This document shows positions 8,013 through 15,865 of a stretch of 22,944 nt of DNA, in pieces. Location of the stretch: the NCBI GenBank assembly GCA_045601405.1, contig JAZRZO010000056.1, positions 1 to 22,944 on the forward strand, in the 5' to 3' direction. The first letter of the stretch is position 1, and each line of letters begins with the position of its first letter. A model generated the notes under the pieces. The model had not been told where the DNA came from. It was given only the letters and a program-made list of their open reading frames with translations, and made no database searches. The position numbers were made by a program, and so were the translations under genes. Origin of the DNA: RGIG5612 sp045601405. GTDB lineage: Bacteria; Bacillota; Clostridia; Lachnospirales; Lachnospiraceae.

Positions 8013-8855
8013 ATGAGCAGAAAAACAGCTTTTATCGGCTGCGGTAATATGGGAGGGGCAATACTCCGGGCAGTCAGCGGTGTGGTCGATCCGTCAGATA
8101 TTTTTATCACAGATGCCGATAAGAAAAAAACGGCAGAATATGCGGCTTCCTTAGGAGTTAACGCTGCGGACGGGAATACGGAGGCCGTAAGGGAGGCGGA
8201 TATCATATTCCTCTGCGTAAAGCCGCAGATAATGGGCGTTGTGCTTGGCGAGATAAGCAGTGAGCTTGAAAGCAGCCTAAAGGAAGGTAAAGAAAAACTG
8301 CTTGTGTCCATTGCCGCGGGGCTTACGATTGATACGCTTAGGGGAATGCTTAAGGGTGAAGCGAAAAAGGCAGGGCTTATCAGGATGATGCAGAATACCC
8401 CTGTTTCGATAGGCGAGGGCATGGTGGCACTCACTCCGGGCGAGGGAACAGATTCCGGATATATTGACGAGCTGAAGGATATGTTAAAAAAGGCGGGGAA
8501 AACAAAGGAGATACCCGAAAAGGAGATGGATGCTTTTACGGTGCTCAGCGGATGCACACCGGCATATGTGTATATGTTCATAGACGCTCTGGCAGACGCA
8601 GCATGCGTTATAGGCGTTCCCCGCGACAGGGCTCTTGACTACATCACGCAGACGATAAAAGGTTCTGTAAAGATGGTGGAAGAGACAGGAAAACATCCGC
8701 AGCAGCTCAAGGATGAGGTCTGCTCACCGGGAGGATCGACAATAGCAGGTGTTGCAAAGCTTGAGGAGAACGGGTTTCGCGCATCGGTATTAGATGCAAT
8801 AAGTGAGGCTTATAAAAAGACCGCTGATCTCGGGAAAAGCAAAAGAGAATGTTGA
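8013..8855 (+). CDS. proC: Pyrroline-5-carboxylate reductase
   Basis: 280 residues. Catalyses the last step of proline synthesis, NAD(P)H-dependent reduction of pyrroline-5-carboxylate to proline, in the cytoplasm. The N-terminal Rossmann motif is FIGCGNMGGAI (residues 7-17). The family also shows IIFLCVKPQ, IRMMQNTP and, in the helical dimerisation domain, GCTPAYVYMFIDAL and the signature SPGGSTIAGVAKLEENGFR near the C-terminus. Length is normal. AAAGGA lies upstream of the ATG. The TGA stop overlaps the ATG of the following RlmN-like gene by 7 bases, implying coupled translation. No proA/proB is nearby. Confidence 0.95.
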   Translation: MSRKTAFIGCGNMGGAILRAVSGVVDPSDIFITDADKKKTAEYAASLGVNAADGNTEAVREADIIFLCVKPQIMGVVLGEISSELESSLKEGKEKLLVSIAAGLTIDTLRGMLKGEAKKAGLIRMMQNTPVSIGEGMVALTPGEGTDSGYIDELKDMLKKAGKTKEIPEKEMDAFTVLSGCTPAYVYMFIDALADAACVIGVPRDRALDYITQTIKGSVKMVEETGKHPQQLKDEVCSPGGSTIAGVAKLEENGFRASVLDAISEAYKKTADLGKSKREC

Positions 8856-9709
8856 AGATCGAAAATAAACAAGTGTCAGGGGACGGTACTGAAAAATATC
8901 TTTTTGAGCTTTCGGACGGGATCCTGATAGAAACAGTATTTATGAGGAACAGGTACGGAAACAGTGTATGTGTTTCATCACAGGCAGGGTGCAGCATGGG
9001 CTGCGCCTTTTGCGCGTCAGGGCTAAAGAAAAAAATAAGAAATCTGACCGCAGATGAGATGGCTGCGCAGGTATTTTCCGCTTCCGGCGGCAAAAAGGTG
9101 ACGCACGTTGTTGTAATGGGGACGGGGGAGCCTTTTGATAACTATGATGAGGTAATAGCCTTCTGTGATCTGATAAGTGATGAAAAAAAGACAAAGACGG
9201 CAGCAGACCTTGAAGCTGTAGCTCCGCGGCATATAACAGTGAGCACCTGCGGTATAGTCCCGGCTATATATAAGTTCGCGACGGCTCCGAAAAAATATAA
9301 TCTGGCGATATCCCTCCATGCGCCTGCCGATGAGATAAGAAATACGCTGATGCCGGTGAATAAAAAGTATCCGCTCGACGCGGTGATAAAAGCGGCCGGC
9401 GACTATACAAAGGCAACCGGAAGAAGAGTGACATTTGAGTACATACTTCTGGATGGACTGAATGACAGCGAAGAATGCGGCCGGCTTCTTGCGAGTCTTT
9501 TGGCTCCGGACAGGGAAGGCTTTTATGTGAACCTGATACCGTATAACGCAGTAGAGGAATTCGGCTTTAAGGGTTCGGGAAAGGATAAGTCGCTGAGGTT
9601 CTATGATGTTCTCATGAAAAACGGGATAAAAGCAACTCTCAGGAAGGAAAGAGGAGCTGATATAGACGCGGCATGCGGTCAGCTGAGGATGAGCAGGCTT
9701 ACTCTATGA
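8849..9709 (+). CDS. RlmN-like radical SAM methyltransferase lacking the N-terminal domain
   Basis: 286 residues, against roughly 340-380 for ordinary RlmN. The RlmN/Cfr radical SAM core is complete: CVSSQAGC with C41 (corresponding to the mechanistic Cys118 of E. coli RlmN), cluster cysteines C48, C52 and C55, the MGTGEPFDNYDEV motif, HITVSTCGIVP, LAISLHAP, and the C-terminal methyl-carrying cysteine C276 in RGADIDAACGQLR. RlmN methylates A2503 of 23S rRNA and some tRNAs at C2. What is absent is the N-terminal helical domain that helps RNA binding. The start overlaps proC, leaving no room for it. It may be a paralogue with an altered substrate. Its 3' end overlaps the convergent plsC by 11 bases. 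Confidence 0.82.
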   Translation: MLKIENKQVSGDGTEKYLFELSDGILIETVFMRNRYGNSVCVSSQAGCSMGCAFCASGLKKKIRNLTADEMAAQVFSASGGKKVTHVVVMGTGEPFDNYDEVIAFCDLISDEKKTKTAADLEAVAPRHITVSTCGIVPAIYKFATAPKKYNLAISLHAPADEIRNTLMPVNKKYPLDAVIKAAGDYTKATGRRVTFEYILLDGLNDSEECGRLLASLLAPDREGFYVNLIPYNAVEEFGFKGSGKDKSLRFYDVLMKNGIKATLRKERGADIDAACGQLRMSRLTL

Positions 9710-10433
9710 TGTTTGCCCGGACCTTCTCCTCGATGATACCGCGGACTTTTTCAGGCAGTTCATCGCGTTCGGCAACAGAAAGCCCCCCGGTAGCTATAGG
9801 CGGCATAAATTCCACAGTCATTCTTTCCGGCTTAAGGCGGGGGGCATGGTCTTCGAAGATGCGGCTTGAACCGTTAAAGGCAACCGGGATTATGGGAACT
9901 CCGGCCTTTGTAGCAAGCTTAAAGCTGCCCTTTTTAAACGGAAGCAGCTCGCCGTCAACCTTTGATCTGGTCCCTTCCGGAAAGATCCACATAGATATTC
10001 CGGCTTTAAGCTTGTTGATGCCCTCGAGGATAGTCTCCATGCCCTGGCGTCTGTCGCTTCTGTCCAGGAAAAGACAGTGAACAGAGCTCATCCACCAGCC
10101 TATAAGAGGCCATTTTTTCATCTCTTTTTTTGCTATAAAGCCGGTGGGCCCCGGCATCTTGGGGTAGGCTGCGATTATATCGAAAAAACCGCGGTGGTTG
10201 CCGATATATACAACAGCCTCACAGGCTTTCGGCAGATTTTCCAGACCTTTATATTCTATCTGCGCGCCGCTTATAAGCTGTGCGAGCCGCATATTGAACT
10301 GAACAAAGGAAAGAGCCATGCGGTCTTTTTTCTCTCCGTTGAACAATCCCACGATCAAGATAAGGGGATAAACGAATAAAGTAGCTATAATGCAGAGTAT
10401 AACGCATATACCTAAAATAATAAGCCTGATCAT
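9699..10433 (-). CDS. plsC: 1-acyl-sn-glycerol-3-phosphate acyltransferase
   Basis: 244 residues. Transfers an acyl group to the sn-2 position of lysophosphatidic acid, giving phosphatidic acid at the inner membrane face. The N-terminus (1-30) is one strong hydrophobic segment. The catalytic HX4D motif is NHRGFFD (H80, D85), FLDRSDRRQGME follows, and the FPEGTRSK substrate-binding motif and PVAFNG block are in place. No Shine-Dalgarno sequence precedes the ATG (TGTAGCCATG), unlike its neighbours. The only nearby -10-like box leaves a leader of about 8 nt, so the mRNA may be nearly leaderless. Divergent from the nicotinate phosphoribosyltransferase gene and convergent with the RlmN-like gene. 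Confidence 0.88.
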   Translation of the reverse strand: MIRLIILGICVILCIIATLFVYPLILIVGLFNGEKKDRMALSFVQFNMRLAQLISGAQIEYKGLENLPKACEAVVYIGNHRGFFDIIAAYPKMPGPTGFIAKKEMKKWPLIGWWMSSVHCLFLDRSDRRQGMETILEGINKLKAGISMWIFPEGTRSKVDGELLPFKKGSFKLATKAGVPIIPVAFNGSSRIFEDHAPRLKPERMTVEFMPPIATGGLSVAERDELPEKVRGIIEEKVRANIIE

Positions 10434-10447
10434 GGCTACATAGTAGC

Positions 10448-10453
10448 ATTTTA
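10448..10453 (-). promoter_or_regulatory. Possible -10 box for plsC
   Basis: Minus strand TAAAAT, ending about 15 bases before the plsC ATG, so transcription would begin near 10441. No good -35 box was found. The box is immediately next to the -35 box of the divergent promoter. Confidence 0.3.
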
Positions 10454-10482
10454 TTGAATTTAAGTAAAGAATTGGATATAAT
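10454..10482 (+). promoter_or_regulatory. Sigma-A promoter for pncB-ileS
   Basis: TTGAAT (10454-10459), 17-base spacer, TATAAT (10477-10482). Transcription should begin near 10489, leaving a leader of about 50 nt with a GAGAGGAG ribosome site before the ATG at 10542. Confidence 0.7.
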
Positions 10483-10541
10483 GAGGAGCAATGCGTAAAT
10501 GCAGTTTCAAGAGGCCTTAAGGGGGGTGGAGAGGAGTGATT

Positions 10542-11993
10542 ATGGACAAGAGAAATCTGACATTGCTTACGGATTTTTATGAACTGACCATGATGCAGGG
10601 CTACTATAAAGCCGGTAACACAAACACAGTTGTTTTTGACGCTTTTTACAGAAAAAATCCGTTTGACAGTGGATATGCCATAGCATGCGGGCTTGAACAG
10701 GTAATAGATTATATAAAAAATCTCAATTTTTCGTATGAGGATATTGCGTACCTGAGGAGTCTCAATGCCTTTGACGATGATTTTCTGGACTATCTCAGTT
10801 CATATCATTTTACGGGTGATATATATGCCGTTCCCGAGGGCACGGCAGTTTTTCCGTATGAACCGCTGGTTAAGGTTGTAGCGCCTATAATGGAGGCGCA
10901 GCTTCTGGAAGCGGCGCTGCTCAATATCATAAATCACCAGAGCCTTATAGCCACAAAGGCCAGCAGAGTAGTATACGCGGCAGGCGGCGGAGTTATGGAG
11001 TTCGGACTCAGAAGGGCTCAGGGGCCTGATGCCGGGATATACGGCGCGAGAGCGGCATGTATCGCGGGCTGTGTGGGAACCTCCAATGTGCTTGCGGGCC
11101 AGATGTTTGATGTGGGCGTGAAGGGCACGCACGCGCACAGCTGGGTAATGAGTTTTCCGGATGAGTATACAGCCTTTAAAACATATGCCAGGCTTTACCC
11201 GAATGCCTGCATACTTCTTGCTGATACCTATGACACTCTTGATTCGGGCGTGCCGAATGCCATAAGAGTGTTCAGGGAATTAAAAGAGGAAGGTATAGAA
11301 CTAGGGGTGTACGGGATACGTCTCGACTCGGGCGACCTTGCCTATCTTTCAAAAAAAGCAAGGGTGATGCTTGATGAAGCGGGATTTCCTGATGCCATCA
11401 TATCCGCGTCCTCGGATCTTGATGAAAACCTTATTTATTCTCTTAAGACCCAGGGGGCAAAGATAACGTCCTGGGGTGTGGGAACAAATCTGATAACAGC
11501 AAAGGACTGCCCGTCATTCGGCGGAGTCTACAAGCTTGTTGCGATACAGGATGAAAAGACAGGAGAGTATATACCTAAGATAAAGGTGTCCGAAAACATA
11601 GAAAAGATAACTAACCCCGGAAATAAGACAATATACAGGATATATGACAGAGAAAACAAAAAGATAATCGGAGATCTCATAGCGCTGGCGGATGAAAAGT
11701 TCCCGGAGGATGAGGACATCCTTCTGTTCGATCAGCTAAGCACATGGAAGAAAACTCTGGTTAAGGCGGGGACCTTTGAGATCAGGGAGCTGCTTGTGCC
11801 CGTTTTTGAAAAGGGCGTGTGTGTATATGACACACCATCTGTTGATGAGATAACGAAAAACTGCGAGAAGGAACTGAATACCTTGTGGGATGAGACAAGG
11901 CGTCTTGTGAACCCGAGCAAGGTATATGTTGATCTTTCCGACAAACTATACAGGATCAAGCAGGACCTGCTTGACAAAGCTCATAACGGCTGA
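10542..11993 (+). CDS. pncB: Nicotinate phosphoribosyltransferase
   Basis: 483 residues from ATG 10542, chosen over a GTG at 10536 because the GTG overlaps the GAGAGGAG ribosome site. Joins nicotinate to PRPP with ATP hydrolysis to give nicotinate mononucleotide, the entry step of NAD salvage. Family marks are LLTDFYELTMMQGYY at the N-terminus, EFGLRRAQGPDAG near residue 150, GTHAHSWVMSF with the conserved His, LLADTYDTL and GVYGIRLDSGDLAYLS, and ISASSDLDE. Length is normal for the Gram-positive type. The stop is 49 bases before the IleRS start with no terminator between them, so the two genes are probably co-transcribed. Confidence 0.93.
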   Translation: MDKRNLTLLTDFYELTMMQGYYKAGNTNTVVFDAFYRKNPFDSGYAIACGLEQVIDYIKNLNFSYEDIAYLRSLNAFDDDFLDYLSSYHFTGDIYAVPEGTAVFPYEPLVKVVAPIMEAQLLEAALLNIINHQSLIATKASRVVYAAGGGVMEFGLRRAQGPDAGIYGARAACIAGCVGTSNVLAGQMFDVGVKGTHAHSWVMSFPDEYTAFKTYARLYPNACILLADTYDTLDSGVPNAIRVFRELKEEGIELGVYGIRLDSGDLAYLSKKARVMLDEAGFPDAIISASSDLDENLIYSLKTQGAKITSWGVGTNLITAKDCPSFGGVYKLVAIQDEKTGEYIPKIKVSENIEKITNPGNKTIYRIYDRENKKIIGDLIALADEKFPEDEDILLFDQLSTWKKTLVKAGTFEIRELLVPVFEKGVCVYDTPSVDEITKNCEKELNTLWDETRRLVNPSKVYVDLSDKLYRIKQDLLDKAHNG

Positions 11994-12042
11994 GGGCCGG
12001 AGCATACTGAAACGGCAAGAAAAGTACAGGGAGGAATTTAAA

Positions 12043-15000
12043 TTGTACGATAAGGTTTCCACAGATCTTAATTTCACGGCAAGAGAAAAAAATGTAGAGA
12101 AGTTCTGGAAGGATAACAATATCTTTGAAAAGAGCATGGAAGAGAAGAAGGGCTGTCCTCAGTATATGTTTTATGACGGACCGCCTACGGCAAACGGGAA
12201 GCCGCATATAGGACATGTTCTCACACGTGTGATCAAGGATCTGTTTCCGCGGTTTTGGACCATGAAGGGCTATGAGGTTCCGCGTAAGGCTGGCTGGGAT
12301 ACTCACGGTCTCCCGGTGGAGATAGAGGTTGAAAAGCTTTTAGGCCTTGACGGTAAGGAGCAGATAGAGGAATACGGACTGGCTCCCTTTATCGACAAAT
12401 GTAAAGAAAGTGTCTGGAAGTATAAGGAAATGTGGGAGGACTTCTCATTCACGGTAGGCTTCTGGGCCGATATGGAGAACCCCTATGTCACTTACGAAAA
12501 TGATTATATCGAATCTGTCTGGTGGTCGCTGAAGAAGATATGGGACAGAGGTCTTTTGTATAAAGGCTATAAGGTCGTTCCTTACTGCCCGAGATGCGGA
12601 ACCCCGCTTTCAAGCCATGAAGTGGCTCAGGGATATAAGGATGTAAAGGAACGTTCGGCAATAGTAAAGTTCAAGGCGGCGGGCGAAAACGCGTACTTCC
12701 TCGCATGGACAACAACGCCGTGGACGCTCCCGTCAAATACCGCGCTGTGTGTAAATCCGGATGAGACCTATGTAAAGGTACAGAAGGATGACGAGTTTTT
12801 CTATCTGGCACAGGCTCTGTGTGATACCGTGCTTGGTGAGGATTCATACACAGTGATCAAAAAGTATACAGGCAGAGAGCTTGAGCACAAGGAATATCAC
12901 CCGCTTTTCCCGAATGTTGACTACAGCAGGATAAAAGGAAAGATGCATTTCGTCACATGCGACGATTACGTTACCCTCACAGATGGTACGGGAATCGTTC
13001 ATATAGCGCCAGCATTCGGTGAGGATGACTCACGCATAGGTAAAGAGTACGGGCTTCCGTTTGTACAGTATGTCGATTCGAAGGGTGAGATGACCGGCGA
13101 GACGCCATGGAAGGGGGTTTTCGTTAAAGACGCGGACAAGCTGATACTTAAGGACCTTAAAGAAAGAGGCGTGCTCTTTGCCGCGCCTGAGTTTGAGCAC
13201 AGCTATCCGTTCTGCTGGAGATGTGATACCCCTCTTATATACTACGCAAGGGAAAGCTGGTATATAAAGATGACAGAGGTCAGGGACGACCTTATCAAAA
13301 ACAACAATACGGTAAACTGGATACCGCCGAGCCTTGGCAAGGGCCGCTTTGGGGACTGGCTGGAGAATGTTCAGGACTGGGCGCTTTCAAGAAACCGTTA
13401 CTGGGGAACACCTCTTAATATCTGGGAATGTGAATGCGGACACAGGCACTGTGCAGGAAGCATCGAAGAGCTTAAGCGCATGTCGGACAACTGCCCGGAG
13501 GATATTGAGCTGCACAAGCCGTATATAGACGAGGTTACACTTAATTGCCCGGAATGCGGGAAGCAGATGAAGCGCGTTCCCGAGGTGATCGACTGCTGGT
13601 ATGATTCAGGCTCAATGCCGTTTGCCCAGTACCACTATCCTTTTGAAAACCGTGAATATTTTGAGGAACACTTCCCGGCGGACTTTATATCAGAGGCGGT
13701 AGACCAGACAAGAGGATGGTTCTACTCCCTTATGGCGATATCCACGCTTGTGTTTAACAAGGCTCCTTATAAGAATGTTATAGTCATGGGGCATGTCCAG
13801 GATAAGGACGGTCAGAAAATGAGCAAGAGCAAGGGAAACGCGGTGGATCCTTTTGACGCGCTCAACACCTACGGCGCGGATGCCATCAGGTGGTATTTCT
13901 ATACTAACTCGGCGCCGTGGCTTCCAAACCGTTTCTACGGAGACGCAGTGGTGGAAGGTCAGAGGAAATTTATGGGCACCTTGTGGAACACTTATGCTTT
14001 CTATGTGCTGTATGCGAATATTGACGCATTTGATCCTTCAGGGTATACCCTGGAACCGGATAAGCTTCCCGTAATGGACAAGTGGATCCTTTCAAAGCTG
14101 AACTCCATGATAGCAGAGGTTGACCGGAATATGACTGAATACAGGATACCGGAGTCCGGCAGGGCGCTTGAAGGGTTTATAGATGATCTCAGCAACTGGT
14201 ATGTCAGAAGATGCCGCGAGAGATTCTGGGCTAAGGGAATGGAGCAGGATAAGATAAATGCGTACATGACTCTTTACACCTGCCTTGAGGAATTCTGCAG
14301 GGCAGCGGCGCCATTCATTCCGTTTATGACAGAGGATATCTATCAGAATCTTGTGCGCAAAAACGATACTTTCGCGCCTGAGAGCATCCACCTTTGTGAA
14401 TACCCCGTTGCGGATCAGGAAATGATAGATAAAGAGCTTGAGGAAAATATGCAGAGAGTTCTGCAGGCTGTTGTCATGGGACGTGCCTGCAGGAACAATT
14501 CCGGTATAAAGAACCGCCAGCCTCTTGCCGCAATGTATATCAAGGCTCCGTGGGAGCTTACGGGCTTCTACACGGATATAATCAGGGACGAGCTGAATGT
14601 TAAAGCGATAGAGATGAAGGAGGATGTAAGGGCATATTCATCATATTCCTTCAAACCACAGCTTAAGAGTGTTGGCCCTAAGTTCGGCAAACAGGTGGGA
14701 GAGATCAGGAGCGCGCTGGCCTCGCTTGACGGAAATGACGCCATGGATGAGCTTAATGAAAAGGGAAGCATAAAGCTTTCTCTTCCATCCGGTGAGGTCG
14801 GACTTGGAAAAGAAGACCTTCTTATAGAAACCGCTCAGGTAGAGGGCTATGAGTCGATGAGCGATAACGGAATAACGGTAGTGCTTGATCTGAATCTTAC
14901 AGAAGAGCTTATAGAAGAGGGCTTCATCAGGGAGATGGTCAGCAAGATACAGACCATGAGAAAGGAAGCTGATTTTGAGGTTATGGACATGATAACTATT

Positions 15001-15165
15001 TATGTCGGCGGAAATGAGAAACTCGAAGATATAGTAAGCAGAAAGAAAGAGCTGATGCTCACCGATGTTATGGCAACGGATGTTATCGCCGGTAAGACAG
15101 ACGGGATAACAAAGGAATGGGATATCAACGGAGAGAACGTGACAATAGGCATACAAAAGAATTAA
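12043..15165 (+). CDS. ileS: Isoleucyl-tRNA synthetase, type 2
   Basis: 1040 residues. The start is taken as TTG 12043, with GGGAGG eight bases before and the expected MYxKVSTDLNF opening; no ATG lies near. Charges tRNA-Ile with isoleucine. The class I motifs are HIGH at residues 55-58 and KMSKS at 592-596. The GWDTHGLPVEIEVEK sequence, rather than GWDCHGLPIE, and the overall layout place it in the type-2 group (eukaryotic-like, related to MupA), a group commonly less sensitive to mupirocin. Editing-domain blocks (AWTTTPWTLPSNTAL, DGTGIVHIAPAFGEDD) and Cys pairs (CPRCG, CWRCD, CECGH, CPECGK) are present. No T-box leader fits in the 49-base gap from pncB. Followed by a strong terminator. Confidence 0.95.
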   Translation: MYDKVSTDLNFTAREKNVEKFWKDNNIFEKSMEEKKGCPQYMFYDGPPTANGKPHIGHVLTRVIKDLFPRFWTMKGYEVPRKAGWDTHGLPVEIEVEKLLGLDGKEQIEEYGLAPFIDKCKESVWKYKEMWEDFSFTVGFWADMENPYVTYENDYIESVWWSLKKIWDRGLLYKGYKVVPYCPRCGTPLSSHEVAQGYKDVKERSAIVKFKAAGENAYFLAWTTTPWTLPSNTALCVNPDETYVKVQKDDEFFYLAQALCDTVLGEDSYTVIKKYTGRELEHKEYHPLFPNVDYSRIKGKMHFVTCDDYVTLTDGTGIVHIAPAFGEDDSRIGKEYGLPFVQYVDSKGEMTGETPWKGVFVKDADKLILKDLKERGVLFAAPEFEHSYPFCWRCDTPLIYYARESWYIKMTEVRDDLIKNNNTVNWIPPSLGKGRFGDWLENVQDWALSRNRYWGTPLNIWECECGHRHCAGSIEELKRMSDNCPEDIELHKPYIDEVTLNCPECGKQMKRVPEVIDCWYDSGSMPFAQYHYPFENREYFEEHFPADFISEAVDQTRGWFYSLMAISTLVFNKAPYKNVIVMGHVQDKDGQKMSKSKGNAVDPFDALNTYGADAIRWYFYTNSAPWLPNRFYGDAVVEGQRKFMGTLWNTYAFYVLYANIDAFDPSGYTLEPDKLPVMDKWILSKLNSMIAEVDRNMTEYRIPESGRALEGFIDDLSNWYVRRCRERFWAKGMEQDKINAYMTLYTCLEEFCRAAAPFIPFMTEDIYQNLVRKNDTFAPESIHLCEYPVADQEMIDKELEENMQRVLQAVVMGRACRNNSGIKNRQPLAAMYIKAPWELTGFYTDIIRDELNVKAIEMKEDVRAYSSYSFKPQLKSVGPKFGKQVGEIRSALASLDGNDAMDELNEKGSIKLSLPSGEVGLGKEDLLIETAQVEGYESMSDNGITVVLDLNLTEELIEEGFIREMVSKIQTMRKEADFEVMDMITIYVGGNEKLEDIVSRKKELMLTDVMATDVIAGKTDGITKEWDINGENVTIGIQKN

Positions 15166-15203
15166 AACAGTCCTGCCGCCCGGAAAGGGGAGGAAGCGAA
15201 TGT

Positions 15204-15433
15204 AAAAAGCCCGCTCGATTTTTTTCTCGAACGGGCTTTTAATGAATTTCCAGAAGTCTCACTATATAACCTCTCTTTCTATATTATCTTTTTTTCGAGC
15301 TTACTTTCCCATCGGACCGTACCTCTCTTTTTCTTTTCGCAGACTCTTTCGATTTAGACTTTTTTCATACACTTTCCTTGTATTAAGATGAAGCTCTTTA
15401 AACCATGTTCTAATTCGTTTATCTGCTTTCTAT
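15204..15433 (-). ncRNA. Candidate ~230-nt small RNA
   Basis: A consensus leftward promoter at 15440-15468 predicts transcription from about 15433. The next terminator on that strand is the GC-rich hairpin with a UUUUU tail at 15240-15204. Between them there is no ORF longer than a few codons; the only ribosome-site-like start (AAGGAAAGTGTATG) gives MKKV then stop. The RNA would be purine-rich, with weak local pairings such as ACCAU/AUGGU near its 5' end. It does not look like tRNA, tmRNA, SRP RNA or RNase P RNA as far as I can tell; a 6S-like RNA cannot be excluded. Supported by signals only, without conservation evidence. Confidence 0.5.
15205..15240. terminator. Two-way intrinsic terminator after ileS
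   Basis: Arms 15205-15218 and 15227-15240 pair at 13 of 14 positions (core GCCCG...CGGGC) around an 8-base T-rich loop. On + the T tail is the TTTT within the right arm; on - the stem is followed by five T (15208-15204). It can end ileS transcription and also the leftward candidate small RNA. Confidence 0.85.
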
Positions 15434-15439
15434 GGTCAG

Positions 15440-15468
15440 ATTGTACTAATGAATGTCGGAAATGTCAA
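15440..15468 (-). promoter_or_regulatory. Strong leftward promoter of the candidate small RNA
   Basis: Minus strand TTGACA (15463-15468), 17-base spacer, TACAAT (15440-15445): eleven of twelve consensus bases at optimal spacing. Confidence 0.7.
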
Positions 15469-15495
15469 TACGCGTTGTAAAATTTTAACAAAATT

Positions 15496-15516
15496 AAAAA
15501 AGCCTTAACAAAAGGC
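15496..15516 (-). terminator. Short hairpin with T tail, leftward
   Basis: Minus strand GCCTT, loop TTGTT, AAGGC, then six T (15501-15496). A five-pair stem is weak. It could stop read-through from the right before the small-RNA promoter. Confidence 0.35.
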
Positions 15517-15605
15517 GGTGCTACTAAGGGATTTTTAGAGAACATTTGTAAATGACGTTTTCAAGCGGTATGAAACAAAGAAAATCTAAAATCGGAGGTA
15601 GCACT

Positions 15606-15797
15606 ATGGCAGCTAAGAATTGCAGAAACATGAAGGTTTATGAGCAGAGCGGGTATCATTACAAGTCCACGCCAACTATTATGCTGAAAGGGCTGTGGCT
15701 TAAGGAGTTTGGATTCTCAGAGGGCACACAGATTCAGGTACAGTGTGAGGATTGCAAGCTGATAATCACAAAGGCTCAAAAGCCTGTCACAGAGTAA
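15606..15797 (+). CDS. SymE-family toxin-like protein
   Basis: 63 residues from ATG 15606, with CGGAGG seven bases upstream; an ATG at 15552 lacks a ribosome site. The sequence follows the SymE family pattern: MKVYEQSGYHYKSTPTIMLKGLWLKEFGFSEGTQIQVQ, then IITKA, i.e. an AbrB/MazE-like swapped-hairpin fold with the KGxWLxxxGF signature. In E. coli SymE is an SOS-induced protein, repressed by the antisense RNA SymR, that condenses nucleic acid and lies in the restriction 'immigration control' region. Here it is convergent with a restriction-modification operon, a similar setting. Whether it is a toxin, and whether an antisense RNA exists, is not shown; only a weak CATAAA-type -10 is seen on the opposite strand inside the gene. 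Confidence 0.8.
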   Translation: MAAKNCRNMKVYEQSGYHYKSTPTIMLKGLWLKEFGFSEGTQIQVQCEDCKLIITKAQKPVTE

Positions 15798-15808
15798 AAT
15801 TTTGTAGC

Positions 15809-15865
15809 AATAACAATTGCAGCCGAGGCAGTAACGAAAGGTTACCACCTCGGCTGTTTGTTATT
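15809..15865. terminator. Long hairpin between symE-like gene and rhuM
   Basis: Nested inverted repeat: AATAACAA (15809-15816) with TTGTTATT (15858-15865), CAGCCGAGG with CCTCGGCTG, and GTAAC with GTTAC around a short GAAAG-type loop, with a CA/CA internal loop. It lies between two convergent genes and overlaps the rhuM stop codon, so it fits a shared terminator. Confidence 0.7.

Noticed and set aside
11926..12042. ATG start for IleRS inside pncB
   Set aside because: It would add 39 residues translated from the pncB 3' end and gap; the TTG at 12043 has a ribosome site and matches the family N-terminus.
11994..12042. T-box riboswitch before ileS
   Set aside because: The gap is 49 bases, far too short, and shows no T-box sequence or terminator.
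15600..15680. SymR-like antisense promoter inside the symE-like gene
   Set aside because: Only TTGTAA with a CATAAA-type box could be found on the minus strand; too weak to call.
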